64,000 bases of DNA from Cristatella mucedo. Taxonomy: Eukaryota; Bryozoa; Phylactolaemata; Cristatellidae. The position numbers and the translations under genes were made by a program. Of the stretch, positions 1 to 11,585 are shown piece by piece. How positions within the stretch are numbered: position 1 is the first letter of the stretch; every line of letters starts with the position of its first letter. The DNA lies in contig WPIO01000005.1 in the NCBI GenBank assembly GCA_009760855.2, positions 11,063,001-11,127,000 on the forward strand, read 5' to 3'. Under the pieces are notes generated by a model. The model had not been told where the DNA came from and searched no databases. It worked only from the letters and a program-made list of their open reading frames with translations.

Positions 1-157
1 AACGAGTTCTCTCAGGCTACTTAAGCATTTTTATGAAGGTATTTCCGCATGAAGAAGTACGTGTGTGACAGGTAGTTATTGATCGCTGGAAACTTCAACA
101 TTCATATTGACAACCCTAGGAGCACCTATATCCGCTCGTTTCTTGACTTTCTAATAA
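1..157 (+). mobile_element. LINE (L2-like) endonuclease fragment
   Basis: The + strand reads, with breaks, LLIAGNFNIHIDNP, matching LLIVGDFNIHVDNP of the longer LINE-B copy at 8.9 kb. This is the GDFN motif of an apurinic-type LINE endonuclease. It is cut at the window edge and abuts an opposite-facing LINE-A tail at 158. Confidence 0.65.
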
Positions 158-2545
158 TAAGATTATTTCATTTGGGATTGGGCTTTAAGAGAACTCAATT
201 TCTTCGTAGGCACTTTCCATTTCCTGTAAATAAAGCACGAACAAATAGTTAGTGGTTGTAGGCGATATGTCAACAAGCATAATCTGGTTAGATGTAACAT
301 GCAAAGGGTCAGCATGCAAATATGGTTTGTCGCAGAATGGAAATGCTGTGATAAATATATGCGTGTTTAGTTTCTTTTTGAATACGGTCAAGTCCCGGTA
401 TGTCATGACGAAAGTCGGAAGTCAGCTCCAGGCTTTGGGAGCCTACGAACTAAGGCATGGTCTCCAAAGTACTTGTGGTTCGTGCGAGGTGTATGTAAAC
501 AATTAGTTTCTGAAAACCAGGTGGTACCATGCTTAGCCTGGTGATGGTGTAGATCTGATAGGTAGGCTGAACACAAAGAATGAAGGAACCTAAAATGAGG
601 TGGCAGAACCTTGAAGTTGATGCGTTGCTTGACTGGAAACCAATGCGGGTCAGCGAGAAGTGGTGTGATGTGAAAACTGCTAAGCTCACGACAGACAAGC
701 TTAGCTGCAGAATTTTGCACCAACAGTAAAAGCCTGATTTCAAAGATCGGTAGGTCAGCTAGCAGTGAGTTACAGAAATCGAGGCAGGGTGCTACAAATA
801 CATGAACCAATTTAGATGTGGTATCCTCGTCTAAACAAGCTTGAATTTTAGCAGTGCTATGTAGCTGAAAGTAGACAGACTTGACTGTAGAGCTGAAGTG
901 GTCTAATGGAAGGTCACATTGGAACGTGGCACCTTGATTTCAAGCAGATTCAACGGAAGTTATGCTAGCAGTGCTGATTTTGAGCATTAACTTTTCCAAT
1001 TTCTGAATCACACTTGGTTATCCCATAACCAGTAAGTTGGTTCTATCGTCATTTAATTTTAAAAAGTTTGCTATCATCCCTTCTATGCTGATGTCATCAA
1101 TACATGCAGCGAGGAGGTTGAGAGAACTCGACTTGCTCTAGGGCTGAGAGGGATCAAAGCAGAGGCACAACTGAGTGTCATCAGCATAGAAGTGAAAGCC
1201 TAGATTGTGCTTGGCAATCACATCGGCGGGAGAGTATAAATCGTAAAAAGAATGGGACCAAGCACAGACCCCTGAGATACCCCATATTTCAGAAGTTCCT
1301 CGGATTATCTTTGTTCATTCACATCAATACTCTGGAGTCTCTCACGGAGATAGGACCTGAATCATTGGAATGCAGTGCCGGTGAAGCCCAGGCGAGATGA
1401 GATGCTCTCAAGAAGTACTTGGTTATTGATCGTATCAAAAGCTAATAAAGATCGAGCAAAACAAGTAGCGAGACTCTCCCCAAGTCTGCATTCCTTAGTA
1501 GGTCGTTATACACTCGAAGAAATTCGAACTTTTGGAATTATTAGCTCTAAAACCAGATTTGAACTTACTAGCATGATTTGAAGTTTCAATAGTTGAGCTC
1601 AGCTCGTCTGCCAAGAGTCGTTCCAGTGTCTTTTGTAGAAACGGTAGAAGAGAGACTGGGTAGAAGTTGCTCAAATTATCTTGATCTAGTGTTGCTTTCT
1701 TGAGTTTTGGCCTGACAACAGCCTTATTGAAAGGTTTGGGGACATGACCTGACGCTAATGACATATTAATGATGTTTGTTATGCAATGCAGATGCAGATC
1801 AGCGCATTGTAGAAGCAGGACGGTGAAAATAGGGTCCAGAGGACCAATTACCTTCTTTGATTGGGATATGAACTTGAGGATGAAGTCACTAGTGACCTCC
1901 TTGAATATGGAGATAGAGGTACTGTATAGAATTGAGGGACAGGATTTCAGGGGAAGTTTTGCCACCCTAGGGATGGAATCCCTGAACTATCATTGGCCTA
2001 GAAGCTGGAGAAGCGATCATAATACAGATCAGTATGGAAGGAGCTAACCCAGGAGTGGTTAAGGAGACTCTTGATCGTCAACATCAGCATACTTGGATTG
2101 TGCATCTGTGATTCAACAATGTTTTATAGAAGCTTGACTTGGCCTTTGGTAGGATCGATTGGTACAAGCTACATTAGTGCTCTTATGCCTGCCGATGGAC
2201 AGTCAGTCCTGATCTTGTGTAAGCTTTTTCAAGCTTGTGCTTAGCAGACCTAGCTAGTTTAATGTCTGTGGTAAACCATAGGTCGTCTGAGCGAGGGCTC
2301 ACAGTGCGCTTAGCCCTCGGTTTGAAATGAGCTGATGTTTTGCCTACAAACTTTTTCAGGCTGTCTCGTGCATTGGGCATTGGAATTGGATTGGAATGAT
2401 TGGGGCCATCGGAACGCATTTTCTGCCTCGGATATCGAGCACTTTAGTCTCACTAAGACGCTGCTCTCGCTTAGTCTACCAACACTAGACGGCCGTCGGC
2501 ATTGCAGGATCAGTGCTCTCTGTTTCCTCTTACATTCCTTAGTCA
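158..2545 (-). mobile_element. LINE-A (L2-like), long 5'-truncated copy, decayed
   Basis: The left end is the complement of the family tail (ATAATA, then the CTAGAAAGAGATTGAG-like 3' end). Minus-strand fragments give the C-terminal domain (403-810: LDFCNSLLADLP, LVQNSAAKLVCRE), the YADD region near 1150-1200, RT start (1495-1965: VVRPKLKK, LLPFLQKTLERLL) and a pre-RT segment (2183-2419). Many stops and frameshifts; inactive. Confidence 0.85.
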
Positions 2546-2562
2546 AAATTGCATTTCCATAA

Positions 2563-3175
2563 TAATATTAATATATTTCATATAGCGCCCTCAGAGAACT
2601 CAAGCTCTTTCTATGCACTTTACATTTGCTGTAAAGGAAGCACAATCGAATGGTTAGTGGTAGCATGCTCAACGACAACAAGCCTAATATGGTTAGGGAT
2701 GCCATGCACAGGGTCAGTATGCAAATACGGTTAGTGGCAGCATGCACAGTCTCGCATGCATAAGCACGTAAAGCACCAATCACAAGGAACTCAAAAAATG
2801 CTGTGATAAGTATATTGCGTTTTTAGTGTCTTTTTAAATGTGGTCAAGTCAGGAGATGTGGTGATACAAGTCTGATATCAATTCCTGGCTCTGGGAGCAT
2901 ACGAACTAAAGGCATGGTCTCCAAAGAATTTGAGGTTTGTACGAGTTATAGATAAACTATTAGATTCCGAAAAGTGTGGTACGATGCTTAGCTTGGTGGG
3001 GGAGTAGATCTGAGAGATAGGCTGGAGCCAAAGAATGAAGTGACCTAAAAGTGAGTGACAAAACGTTAAAGTCGATATGCTGCTTGACTGAAAGCCAGTA
3101 CAGGTCGGCGAGAAGTGGTGTGGTGTGGCAACTGCAATGTTTGCGACAGACAAGCCTGGCTGCAGAGCTTTGCAC
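2563..3175 (-). mobile_element. LINE-A 3' fragment
   Basis: A second copy in the same orientation follows immediately: AT-rich tail, family 3' end (GCGCCCTCAGAGAACTCAAG in + orientation), then minus-strand C-terminal peptides (SAARLVCRKHCS, LADLYWLSVKQHIDF). Truncated at about 3175. Confidence 0.85.
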
Positions 3176-3363
3176 TAGCTGATTGCACCGCCGCTAGACC
3201 GTGTGCCTGTAACGCGCATTCCAGTCCAGCAGTTGCGAGCCATAGTCTCTGTCTTAATCTCTCAATGGCTGGTAGCAGCATAGGTGGATGAAAGCCTCGA
3301 CGGAAGTTACGTATGCGTTGAATCGTTGGTTTCCCATCGACTCGTTGGTTTCCTGCCGACTCA

Positions 3364-3649
3364 TCACCCGGGAGCCATTTTTCTCAACCGAAATCGCTCG
3401 ACCGCTGGCTAACGGTTTGGTAGACAACATTAATAATAATACATCTGTATAGCCACCTCGGTGAACCTAATCTCTTTCAAGGCACTTGACATATGCTGTA
3501 AAGGAATCACCCGGAAGCCATTTTTCTCAACCTAAATCGATCGACCGCTGGCTAAAGGTTCGGTAGACAACAGTAATAATAATACATCTGTATAGCCCCC
3601 TCAGTGAACCTAATCTCTTTTAAGGCACTTGACATATGCTGTAAAGGAA
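3364..3649. repeat. 143-bp tandem duplication
   Basis: Two adjacent copies (3364-3506, 3507-3649) both start TCACCCGG and include a (TAA)n stretch and a LINE-A tail fragment in minus orientation. They differ at a handful of positions. Confidence 0.85.
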
Positions 3650-3819
3650 GTACGATCATGAGGTATTCCATATTGTGCTTATTCACAAGGTAACATGCAC
3701 AATGTGAATAAGCATAATTTGGAAAAGATGGATGCCCCAAAGGTCACGGCTCATTGCTCCAGGCCGCCTCTTCTCTTACGCATCAGCATAGGCAGAAATG
3801 ACAGCTTTTTTATCGGCAG

Positions 3820-4225
<406 letters not shown>

Positions 4226-4262
4226 GAAGCTGCAGTTGCCTGCCCAAAGAGATATATCAATA

Positions 4263-4412
4263 GCCGAGCTGGTTTGGTCCAGCGGATAAGGTGCTCGCCC
4301 CGACCAAGGTCTGGCTGAGGTCGTGGGCTCGAGCCCCGAGGCATATGTGACGCGCCTGAATAGAGATTAAGTTCTCGTGTGGCGATATATAAATGAATTA
4401 CATTTATTTATA
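4263..4412 (+). mobile_element. SINE-I (tRNA-derived SINE)
   Basis: The tRNA-like head has a box A-like TGGTCCAGCGGATAAGG and a box B-like GGGCTCGAGCCCC, followed by a body GCCTGAATAGAGATTAAG and a tail GCGATATATAAATG then TTTA-rich sequence. Pol III internal promoter design is known for such SINEs. Its 5' flank is shared in inverted orientation with the copy at 5.8-6.0 kb. Confidence 0.88.
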
Positions 4413-4800
4413 TTTAATAGTACTGTGTTTAAAGCATGTGTCTGACATGATCCGCGGGTTGCGACTCCATAAAAAAAATTCATTCGAGTAAGCAGCTAGT
4501 TCCAGATATTACGGACGCATTATCTAACTGCTTGTGGATCTAATGTGGTCGAATGCAAAGAATATACGCAGTTGAGTTTATTCTCATACAACAATTATTG
4601 TCTACGTTTAGTATCGTCCAATTCTTTTTCAAATCGTGTCTAAATCGAAGTTAAGTTGTCCAGGCGCACAGCGTAGAGCTGTCTCCCACGACCATCACCA
4701 CCAGTTTATACAGCTATGCACAGAGCATGGTTAAGTACAACTCTCTTCGCCTCCCACACACCGGACTGCCTGTCTTCTCACGGCTGCCCTCTTTTCACAT
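4413..4800. other. No recognisable feature
   Basis: AT-rich to mixed sequence with no long frame, repeat or RNA signal that I can identify. Confidence 0.5.
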
Positions 4801-4806
4801 CAATAA

Positions 4807-5150
4807 TGATAATAGATTTGCTTATAGCGCCTTAAGAGAACTCAATCTCTTTCCAGGCACTCTACATTTGCTGCAAAGGAAGCATGATCGAACGGTGAGT
4901 GGCAGCATACTCAATCAATCACAAACAGCACAACCCTACTGCCCCCATACCACATCAATCACCCAGTGGCCCGGCTCACTCGACTAACGATTAGGGGCGG
5001 TACCAGCCTTGCTGGCTGTGCCGATGTTGAGAATATAGCTTTATGATTTCTGGATCGCACTTGATTTCTCCATAGCTAGTAAGTTGAATTAGCCGTCATT
5101 CGATTTGAAAACTGTGCTACCACCCATGCGTTGATGTCAGCAGTATAAGA
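4807..5150 (-). mobile_element. LINE-A fragments (tail, then RT piece)
   Basis: 4807-4925 is a 3' end (GCGCCTTAAGAGAACTCAAT in + orientation). About 5025-5150 matches the minus-strand stretch after the YADD motif (KLNxxKTxLLVMG, as at 33.5 kb). The part between (4926-5024) is not recognisable, which implies internal loss. Confidence 0.7.
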
Positions 5151-5565
5151 TTACACGATGCAACTGCAATACGCAACGACACGATTGCGAAATAAATGAC
5201 TTCCGGTTCCAAAATGACCGTTACCTTGATGACCACATCATCCCCACAGCTTGACTACTTCAAGTAGCATAACATTATAAAATTTGGGGTTACTAAAATA
5301 TGAGTACTACCACCAAGGCCGTTCATTTATTTTTAACATTTCGTCTATACGTCTGTAACTCACTCCTTGCAAGCCTTCTTACCTGTGCCTTTCGTACATC
5401 CAAAAATCCGAAGCTAGGCTTGTCTGCCGTGACCTTCGCTACTGCTATATTAGACCACTTCTCACAAACGTCCAGCCGGAAGCTTCCCATCAAGCAACTT
5501 GTCAACTTTTAATGCTCTGTCAGTCCATGTTTACGGTCCCTCCATTCTCTTGCTGGCTTTTCCCG

Positions 5566-5770
5566 CTGGGTCTTACCCCATGGGTAAGGTGCCTAAACTT
5601 CACTGCCCAGGCCGTGGGTTCGATTATTGGAGCAGGCAATCACTTATTGACCAAGCGAGAAGGGATTATGGCCTGTAAGGTTTCTCTGCCACTGTATAAA
5701 TGAAGCTGCTGAGTCAGCCGACCTTTACTTTTATTTTACTTTCCTATCTAAAGTACTTCCTAAACAGGCA
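5566..5770 (+). mobile_element. Possible third tRNA-like insertion within the duplicated unit
   Basis: Between LINE-A peptide segments lies unrelated sequence with GGGTAAGGTGCC (box A-like) and GTGGGTTCGATTA (box B-like), ending in a T-rich CTTTACTTTTATTTTACTTT stretch. It also appears in copy 2 (6295-6356 plus 9196-9320). It could be an old SINE; only these linked copies are seen. Confidence 0.4.
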
Positions 5771-5806
5771 CTACAAGTTACCATCTCGCCATACGCTCCT
5801 TTCTTT

Positions 5807-6077
5807 AAAAATCTATGAAATATAATTCATTTATATAGCGCCCCAAGAGAACGTAATCTCTATTCAGGCGCTTCACATATGCCTCGGGGCTCGAGCCCAC
5901 GACCTCAGCCAGACCTTGGTCGGGGCGAGCACCTTATCCGCTGGACCAAACCAGCTCGGCTATTGATATATCTCTTTGGGCAGGCAACTGCAGCTTTTAG
6001 AGAGAAAGTGAGAGTAGAGAGAGAGAGAGAGAGAGGTCAGGGCGAGCACGCTAACCGCTGGACCAAACCAGCTCAGC
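5807..6077 (-). mobile_element. SINE-I, minus strand, with a second fragment
   Basis: 5818-5960 is the complement of SINE-I (tail AATTCATTTATATAGCGCC, head ending CCAGCTCGGC). The following 60 bp, up to a short (GA)n, repeats the 5' flank of the 4263 copy. A second SINE-I head fragment occupies 6035-6077. TTCTTT flanks the whole insertion (5801-5806 and 6078-6083), a likely target-site duplication. Confidence 0.85.
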
Positions 6078-6356
6078 TTCTTTGACTTTGGTCGCTTGGC
6101 TGTGCCACTAACGAACATCAGACTGCTCAGAAATCATGTCCTCAGTTCATACACACCAAAAGAGTCGAGGTTTTAAGGGACTGACAACATGACATTCCCT
6201 GACTTGAAATGACCCATCAAGCAACTTGTCGACTTTTAATGCTCTGTCACTCCATTTTTTCGGTCCCTCCACTCTCTTGCTGGCTTTTCCCGCTGGGTCT
6301 TAGCCCAGGGGTTGGGTGCCTAAACTTCACTGCCCAGGCCGTGAGTTAGATTATTG

Positions 6357-9188
6357 TATCTCCGTCTGTAACTCCACAAAGTCATAAAGACCATGTGGGG
6401 GTTACGCAGGAGAGTTTTGTATAGCGCACTGGCAGCCTAAGCGGCTTTTGGTACGCATTCGGTAGCCAACAGACTTCTTCTCATGCAGCACAGAGAAAGT
6501 GGGAAGCATAGCAGAGTCAGGAGAGCCGTTGAGGTAGTGAGTAGCATGGAAGTAGCTGCTCAGGACCGCTGAAAATGATGAGCCATAGTCGGAAGTAGTA
6601 GAGTAGTTGTGGTTGCGTAAGTATTGTGGAAGCGAGTTCCACAGTCTAGGACCTGCAGAGCTAAAGCTTCTGTCGCCAACGTTCTTTAAGCAGAGGAATG
6701 GAACAGCTAATTTATTGTCCACACAGGACCTGAGGGTGCGAACGGGCTGAAACTGATGCAGCAGTTCAGCTAGGTAAGAAGGAGCCAAGCCGTGGCGGGC
6801 CTTGTGGGTCAGCGTAAGAACTTTGCTCTGCATCCTTTGCTCAACCGGCATCCATCCTAGCTCTTTTAGCAAAGGAGACACGGGCTCAAACCTTTGGGAC
6901 TTGAAGACCAGCCTTGCAGCCATATTCATAGCCAGCTGCAGTGGCCGAAAATGAATAGCTTTCTTTGGTAGCTCAGCCAAAAGGGAATTACAATAATCAA
7001 GCCGAGACAGAACTAAGGAGATAGGTAAATTTTTTACAAGCCACTGTGGAAGACAGATCCTGATCTTGGATAGGGATCGGGCGTGCTGGCTAGCTGCAGA
7101 AGCAGTCTTCTGACTGAAGCTTTTAAAATTGAGGCAACTGTCGAAAGCGACACCTAAATTTCGAGCACGTGGTGATAGTCGCACAACAGCGTCACCTATT
7201 AGAAGACCAAAGTCTTTTAATTCAGCCACACGCTTAGGGTGTCCTATGAGCAGCAGTTCGGTTTTATCATCATTTAGTTTCAGGAAGTTTTCCGATATCC
7301 AGGATCGAATAACGGCTAGGCAAGCATTCAGTTTCTCAGTTGCTGCAAGCAGACTCCGACGGTTTGAATGACAAATACAACTGAGTATCGTCAGCATAGA
7401 AGTGATATCCTATTCCATGGGCCTTAATCACTTTTCCCAGAGGTTGTGTATAAATCGAGAACAAGGGACCGAGTACCGAGAATAGACCCTTGAGGGACTC
7501 CACAGGTGACCCTTATTGTGTGTGAGACGTGACCTCCACACGACACGAATTGAACACGATCAGAGGAGTACGATTTAAACAATGCCAGTGCTTCGTCTGC
7601 CAGACTGATCGTTGTTCTCAATAGTTCAAGCAGAACATCTTGATCAATGGTGTCGAAGGCAGCTGCCAGATTTAGCAGAGCTAGGGCAGTGACATTCCCG
7701 TCGTCGTTGCCACGTAGAATGCCATTGTTAACACGGAGGAGATCAGTTTCAGTGGACTGCTGCTTCTTGAATCCTGATTGAAATGTTTCTGAAATTTCAT
7801 TCTTTTCAATATGTGCAACCAGCTGCTTAGCAACAATTTTTCAAGAATCTTTGACAAGAAAGGAAGAAGGGAAACTGAGCGATAGTTTGCAAGGACCTCT
7901 GTGTCTAATCCAGGCTTTTTAAGTGTAGGTCTAACGATTGCCGATTTGAAGGACTTAGGGACGACCTTTTTTCCCAAAGAAGCATTAAAGATCTCGCTTA
8001 TGGCAGGGCTAATTGGTCTGCCAGTGGAGACCACAGAGATGATGGTATAGGGTCTTCAGGAGATCAGCTCTTTTTGCTAGATCTTATTATGGTAGCCAGA
8101 TCGCATGCAGAAACCTCGGAAAAACATTTAAGGAAGGTTACAGGTTGTGGAACAGCGATTGCTTAGTCGGAGGGGGCCTAATAGAGGCACGAATGTGCAC
8201 ACTTTTTTCAGTAAAGAAGGCTGAAAACCTTTCGGCTGAGCCCTTAATATCTGGGGAGTCAGACCTGTCAGCATTGGCCAGTAAATGGTTTACTGTTTTG
8301 TAAATGTGTTTAGGGTCCGACTGGCAGGAATTCAGCTTTCGGGTGAAAAAAGAAGTCCTGGCTTCTTTAAGCTTTCGGGTTAAAACTCGAAGGAAATCTT
8401 TGAAATTGACTAGATCTGCATCAGACCCCGACTTCTTGAAACGACGTTCAAGCCTGCGCTTAACCTGGTTCATCTTTAGAAGTTTTTTTGTAAATTGAAA
8501 GAAATCTCCACGACTTTGAACACGGATAGAATGAACGGGGGCATGCTTGTCCAGAACACTCCTGAGTGTCATGTTCATTGCATCAGTAAGGGTATCGAGG
8601 CTGCCGGTCGAGTCTGAATGCAGATCAAGATGACCTTCATCACAAGCAGATTTCAAAAACTTTATGTCGATACTTTGTAAGTTACGTCGTTTGACAAGTT
8701 CGACATTACCCTGCACGTACAAGGGAGCAGGAACAGTGAACGAGACCGAATAATAATCTGAGAGGGTCAGTGGGCACAATACAAGGTCAGTGGGAGGACA
8801 TCCTTAGTGGTCACGAGATTTAGAATGTGGCCACCGACGTGGGTGGTATGATTAACGTGTTGGACCAAACCAATATTCTCCAGGCAGTCAAGAAATGAGA
8901 GGACCTGGCCGTTACTAGGGTTGTCAACGTGAATATTAAAGTCTCCTACAATCAGTAATGGCCTGTCACTCACAAATATCTTAGAGAGGAACTCTGAAAA
9001 CTCCTCTATAGATAAGTTTAGACAGCCAGAAGGATGCCTATATATCACACAGTGAGAGGTATTGTCTTTGATGAAGACTTGATTGCAACCTATTCAAACG
9101 ATGGCCCATGAGAGAACCTGCACTTGTTGGAGGAGGGGTTGCAATTGTTGTTCGCGAATCGTTTGGCTATAAGATATGCAGTTTTTTT
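6357..9188 (-). mobile_element. LINE-B (L2-like), 2.8 kb copy with target-site duplication
   Basis: The minus strand carries, from its 3' side, an untranslated tail (GTGCGCTATACAAAACTC-like), a C-terminal domain and RT part (6402-7397, [20 protein letters not shown]), RT start (7681-8034), pre-RT (8138-8779) and endonuclease (8767-9060: YRHPSGCLNL, LLIVGDFNIHVDNP). Frames are broken in several places. ATTATTG flanks it (6350-6356, 9189-9195). The last about 90 bp at its 5' side are inverted. Confidence 0.9.
6402..7397 (-). pseudogene. LINE-B reverse transcriptase C-terminal part, broken
   Basis: A 331-codon minus frame covers the RT thumb and C-terminal domain: [70 protein letters not shown] and [14 protein letters not shown]. 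It starts after the YADD box, which is out of frame here (about 7390-7410). Known LINE ORF2 proteins carry endonuclease then RT; this copy has lost continuity. Confidence 0.8.
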
Positions 9189-9610
9189 ATTATTGCAGCA
9201 GGCAATCACTTATTGACCAAACAAGAAGGGATAATGGCCTCTAAGGCTTTTCGGCAGCTGTATTAATAAAGCTGCTGAATCGGCCGACCTTTACTTGTAT
9301 TTTACTTTCCTATCTAAAATACTTCCTAACCAGGTGCTATCAGTTCCCATCTCGCCATCCGCTCCTTTCTTTGACTTTGGTCTATTGGCTGTGCCACTAA
9401 CGAACATCAGACTGCTCTGAGATCATGTGTTAAGTTCATACGCTCCAAAAGAGTCAAGGTTGTTACGGACTGACAACACGACATTCCCTGACTGGAAATG
9501 TAAAAGGAATCTAAAATACCATCAAGTCCTCGAAGCATTAGCTCCGTCTTGTCTGATATGTCCTTTGTGTGCTAATGAGAGCGTAAATATGCATACTGTC
9601 ACGAGGTGCT

Positions 9611-9810
9611 AAAAGTATGAAACTGTTGATTCTGGAGATGAAAAGTATGGAAATCGCAGAGTCCTCGAGTTAGAGTCCATAGAGTGACCAGGATTTTGGC
9701 AGGGATGGGCTAACCTCGACCTCGAGGAGACTGTACAAAGTGGATTAAAACTGGAAATCCACTCGGAATGGCTCTTTAGCCGCTCAACGAACTACATCTA
9801 CCTTTTAAAT
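9611..9810. other. No recognisable feature
   Basis: Short stretch between the LINE-A C terminus and a SINE-I head; nothing assigned. Confidence 0.4.
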
Positions 9811-9963
9811 GGGTCGGTCCAGCAGATAAGGTGCTCGCCCCGACTAAGCTGATGTCGTGGTCTCGAGCCCCGAGGCATATGTGAAGCGCCTTAATAGAGA
9901 TTAAGTTCTCCTGGGGTGGTATACAAATGAATTATATTTGTAGTGGTATACAAATGAATTAGA
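9811..9963 (+). mobile_element. SINE-I
   Basis: Head with GGTCCAGCAGATAAGG and TCTCGAGCCCCGAGGC, body CTTAATAGAGATTAAG, tail GGTATACAAATGAATT, with the terminal part repeated. Confidence 0.85.
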
Positions 9964-10012
9964 TGAATTATATTTAACTGCTTACAGTAACGTTTTAACT
10001 CTTTCGTGTTGA

Positions 10013-10140
10013 AAGCCCCGGTTTGGTCTAGAGATGAGATACTGGCCCTTAACAACGATGGTCTTGAGCTCAAAAAACGCGGCATATTTAAAGCTCCTGG
10101 ATGGAGATTCTGTACTCTTAGTGTACCACATAAATAAATG
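10013..10140 (+). mobile_element. Degenerate SINE-I-like element
   Basis: GGTTTGGTCTAGAGATGAG and a TCTTGAGCTC box B-like word precede a GGATGGAGATT body and an ATAAATAAATGA tail. Strongly diverged, so this could be another tRNA SINE. Confidence 0.45.
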
Positions 10141-11230
10141 AAAAATCAGAAAGTTTGAAGATCCACGCAAACGCCTACCATCCTGAAGCCTCATTTGACA
10201 CTCAAAAAATATTATTGCAGCTCCATTTCGAGAGCGTAACGCTGCGAACCTAAGGCGCACAGTTCTGACAATCTCCATCAGACCCGCGTTTAAAAGTGTG
10301 CTTTTTAGCTTCCGTTTATGCCCAATGCCCCCGTGTGAAGACTGGCTGCATAGCGGTCCAAGGCGCGTGGACGGTCGGAGCCGTTAGCTCCTTAACTATA
10401 AAATAATTTAGTTTCTCTGAAAAAATAAAATTTGTTTCGTCTAATGTTAACGTCTTCGGGATGCTGACGCTCCGATTCCCTGAAGAAGCGCCAAGTAGAA
10501 AGGCTCTCGCGGAGAATAAAAGCTGAGCTGAATGATATCCAAAGCTGTCCGTAAAGTTCGCCGTCCGACAGACTTAGGTGGCGCAGTCTGGGAAATTTGC
10601 ATCCCGCCTCAGGCGAATCGAAACAGTTCGACGGTGCGAGCCGAAGGCTCGATGCCGAGACCGGGGCTCCCGAGTCCATCTCAAGCGCACGGACGCTCCC
10701 TATTAGTCTATAGAGCTCGAAGCTCCGCACCTAAACTAAGCCGCCCTATGCGTATTTAATACACCCCCCCCCCGGCTTCTCTATACCTCAATTTGGAGAG
10801 CGGCGGGAATTGGCGTACCGATAGACGGGACTCATTGGAGCTGTTGAAAAAGGACGAAATTCTTAGGGCCGCCACCCCAAAAAGTGATGCACCTTTTTTA
10901 AGTTTGTGCGAGAAGTCGGGCACAGCACAAGATGGCTCCGACAGATGCCGTTTATTGATGAACCGAGGAACCGGGTCACGAAGACCACCGCGCTAGCTCA
11001 GGAGTATGTACAAAAGTGGGTCCGCTGTTCTCCCATCGTCCCTGTCTGGAAGTCATTGACTCCGCACCAAACGTGAACCCCGGAGGTAGAATTGCGATGC
11101 CAAGCCATCTAGTCCGGTCTAGTTAGGTCGCAACATTTCTGGATAAATAGCACGAAACTTCAGCGTAGGCGTCCCGCCGGACGAGCGTCTAGAGTCGCTC
11201 TCGCTCTCTTCTGGGACCTACTCCTGTCGT
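10141..11230. other. Mostly unique, moderately GC-rich, nothing identified
   Basis: Reading frames of 60-110 codons occur on both strands (for example 10392-10730 minus and 10793-10996 plus) but none resembles a known protein. A C-run lies near 10765. Confidence 0.4.
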
Positions 11231-11585
11231 GATGGCTTACTAGGTAAGGTAGTTGCTTCTTATGACCTCAGCCCCGAGGTCGTGGACTAGAATCCTGCGG
11301 TTGACAATTCTGTATTAAAAAATCCTAGCTGATTAAACAGCCTCTTTTTTATAGCGACAGAAGAGCCTTTACGGCTATCACCACCGCTTGCAGTGGCGAT
11401 ATAGAATCGCCCACCGCAGGAATCGAACCCACTAGGTAAGGCGGTTGCTTTCACGACCTCGGTCCCGAGGTCGTGAAAGCAACCGCCTTACCTAGTGTTG
11501 CCACTGCTAGCTGTGGCGATAGCCGTCAAGGCTCTTCACTCGCTATACAAAAGAGGCTGTTAAATCAGCTTTTATTTCCTTTTTA
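11231..11585. mobile_element. SINE-II cluster (tRNA-derived) with a 68-bp foldback
   Basis: A diverged + copy (11231-11316: GGTAAGGTAGTTGCTTC, box B-like), a minus copy (about 11317-11465: TCCTAGCTGATTAAACAGCC at its end, GGAATCGAACCC which is box B on the other strand) and a + half copy (to 11585) are fused. The centre 11430-11497 is a near-perfect inverted repeat, 33-bp arms and a 2-nt centre. Confidence 0.8.

Larger units (their letters stand above)
5230..9610 (+). mobile_element. LINE-A + copy, tandemly duplicated and split by later insertions
   Basis: Decayed + strand LINE-A starts near 5230 (CNSLLASLLTCAFRTSKNP; LPIKQLVNF) and ends near 9600 (a TTFPDWKCKRNLK-like C terminus). Inside it an about 455-bp unit occurs twice: 5490-6207 and 6208-9500 after removing insertions. 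Copy 1 is split by SINE-I (5807-6077), copy 2 by LINE-B (6357-9188). Confidence 0.7.
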
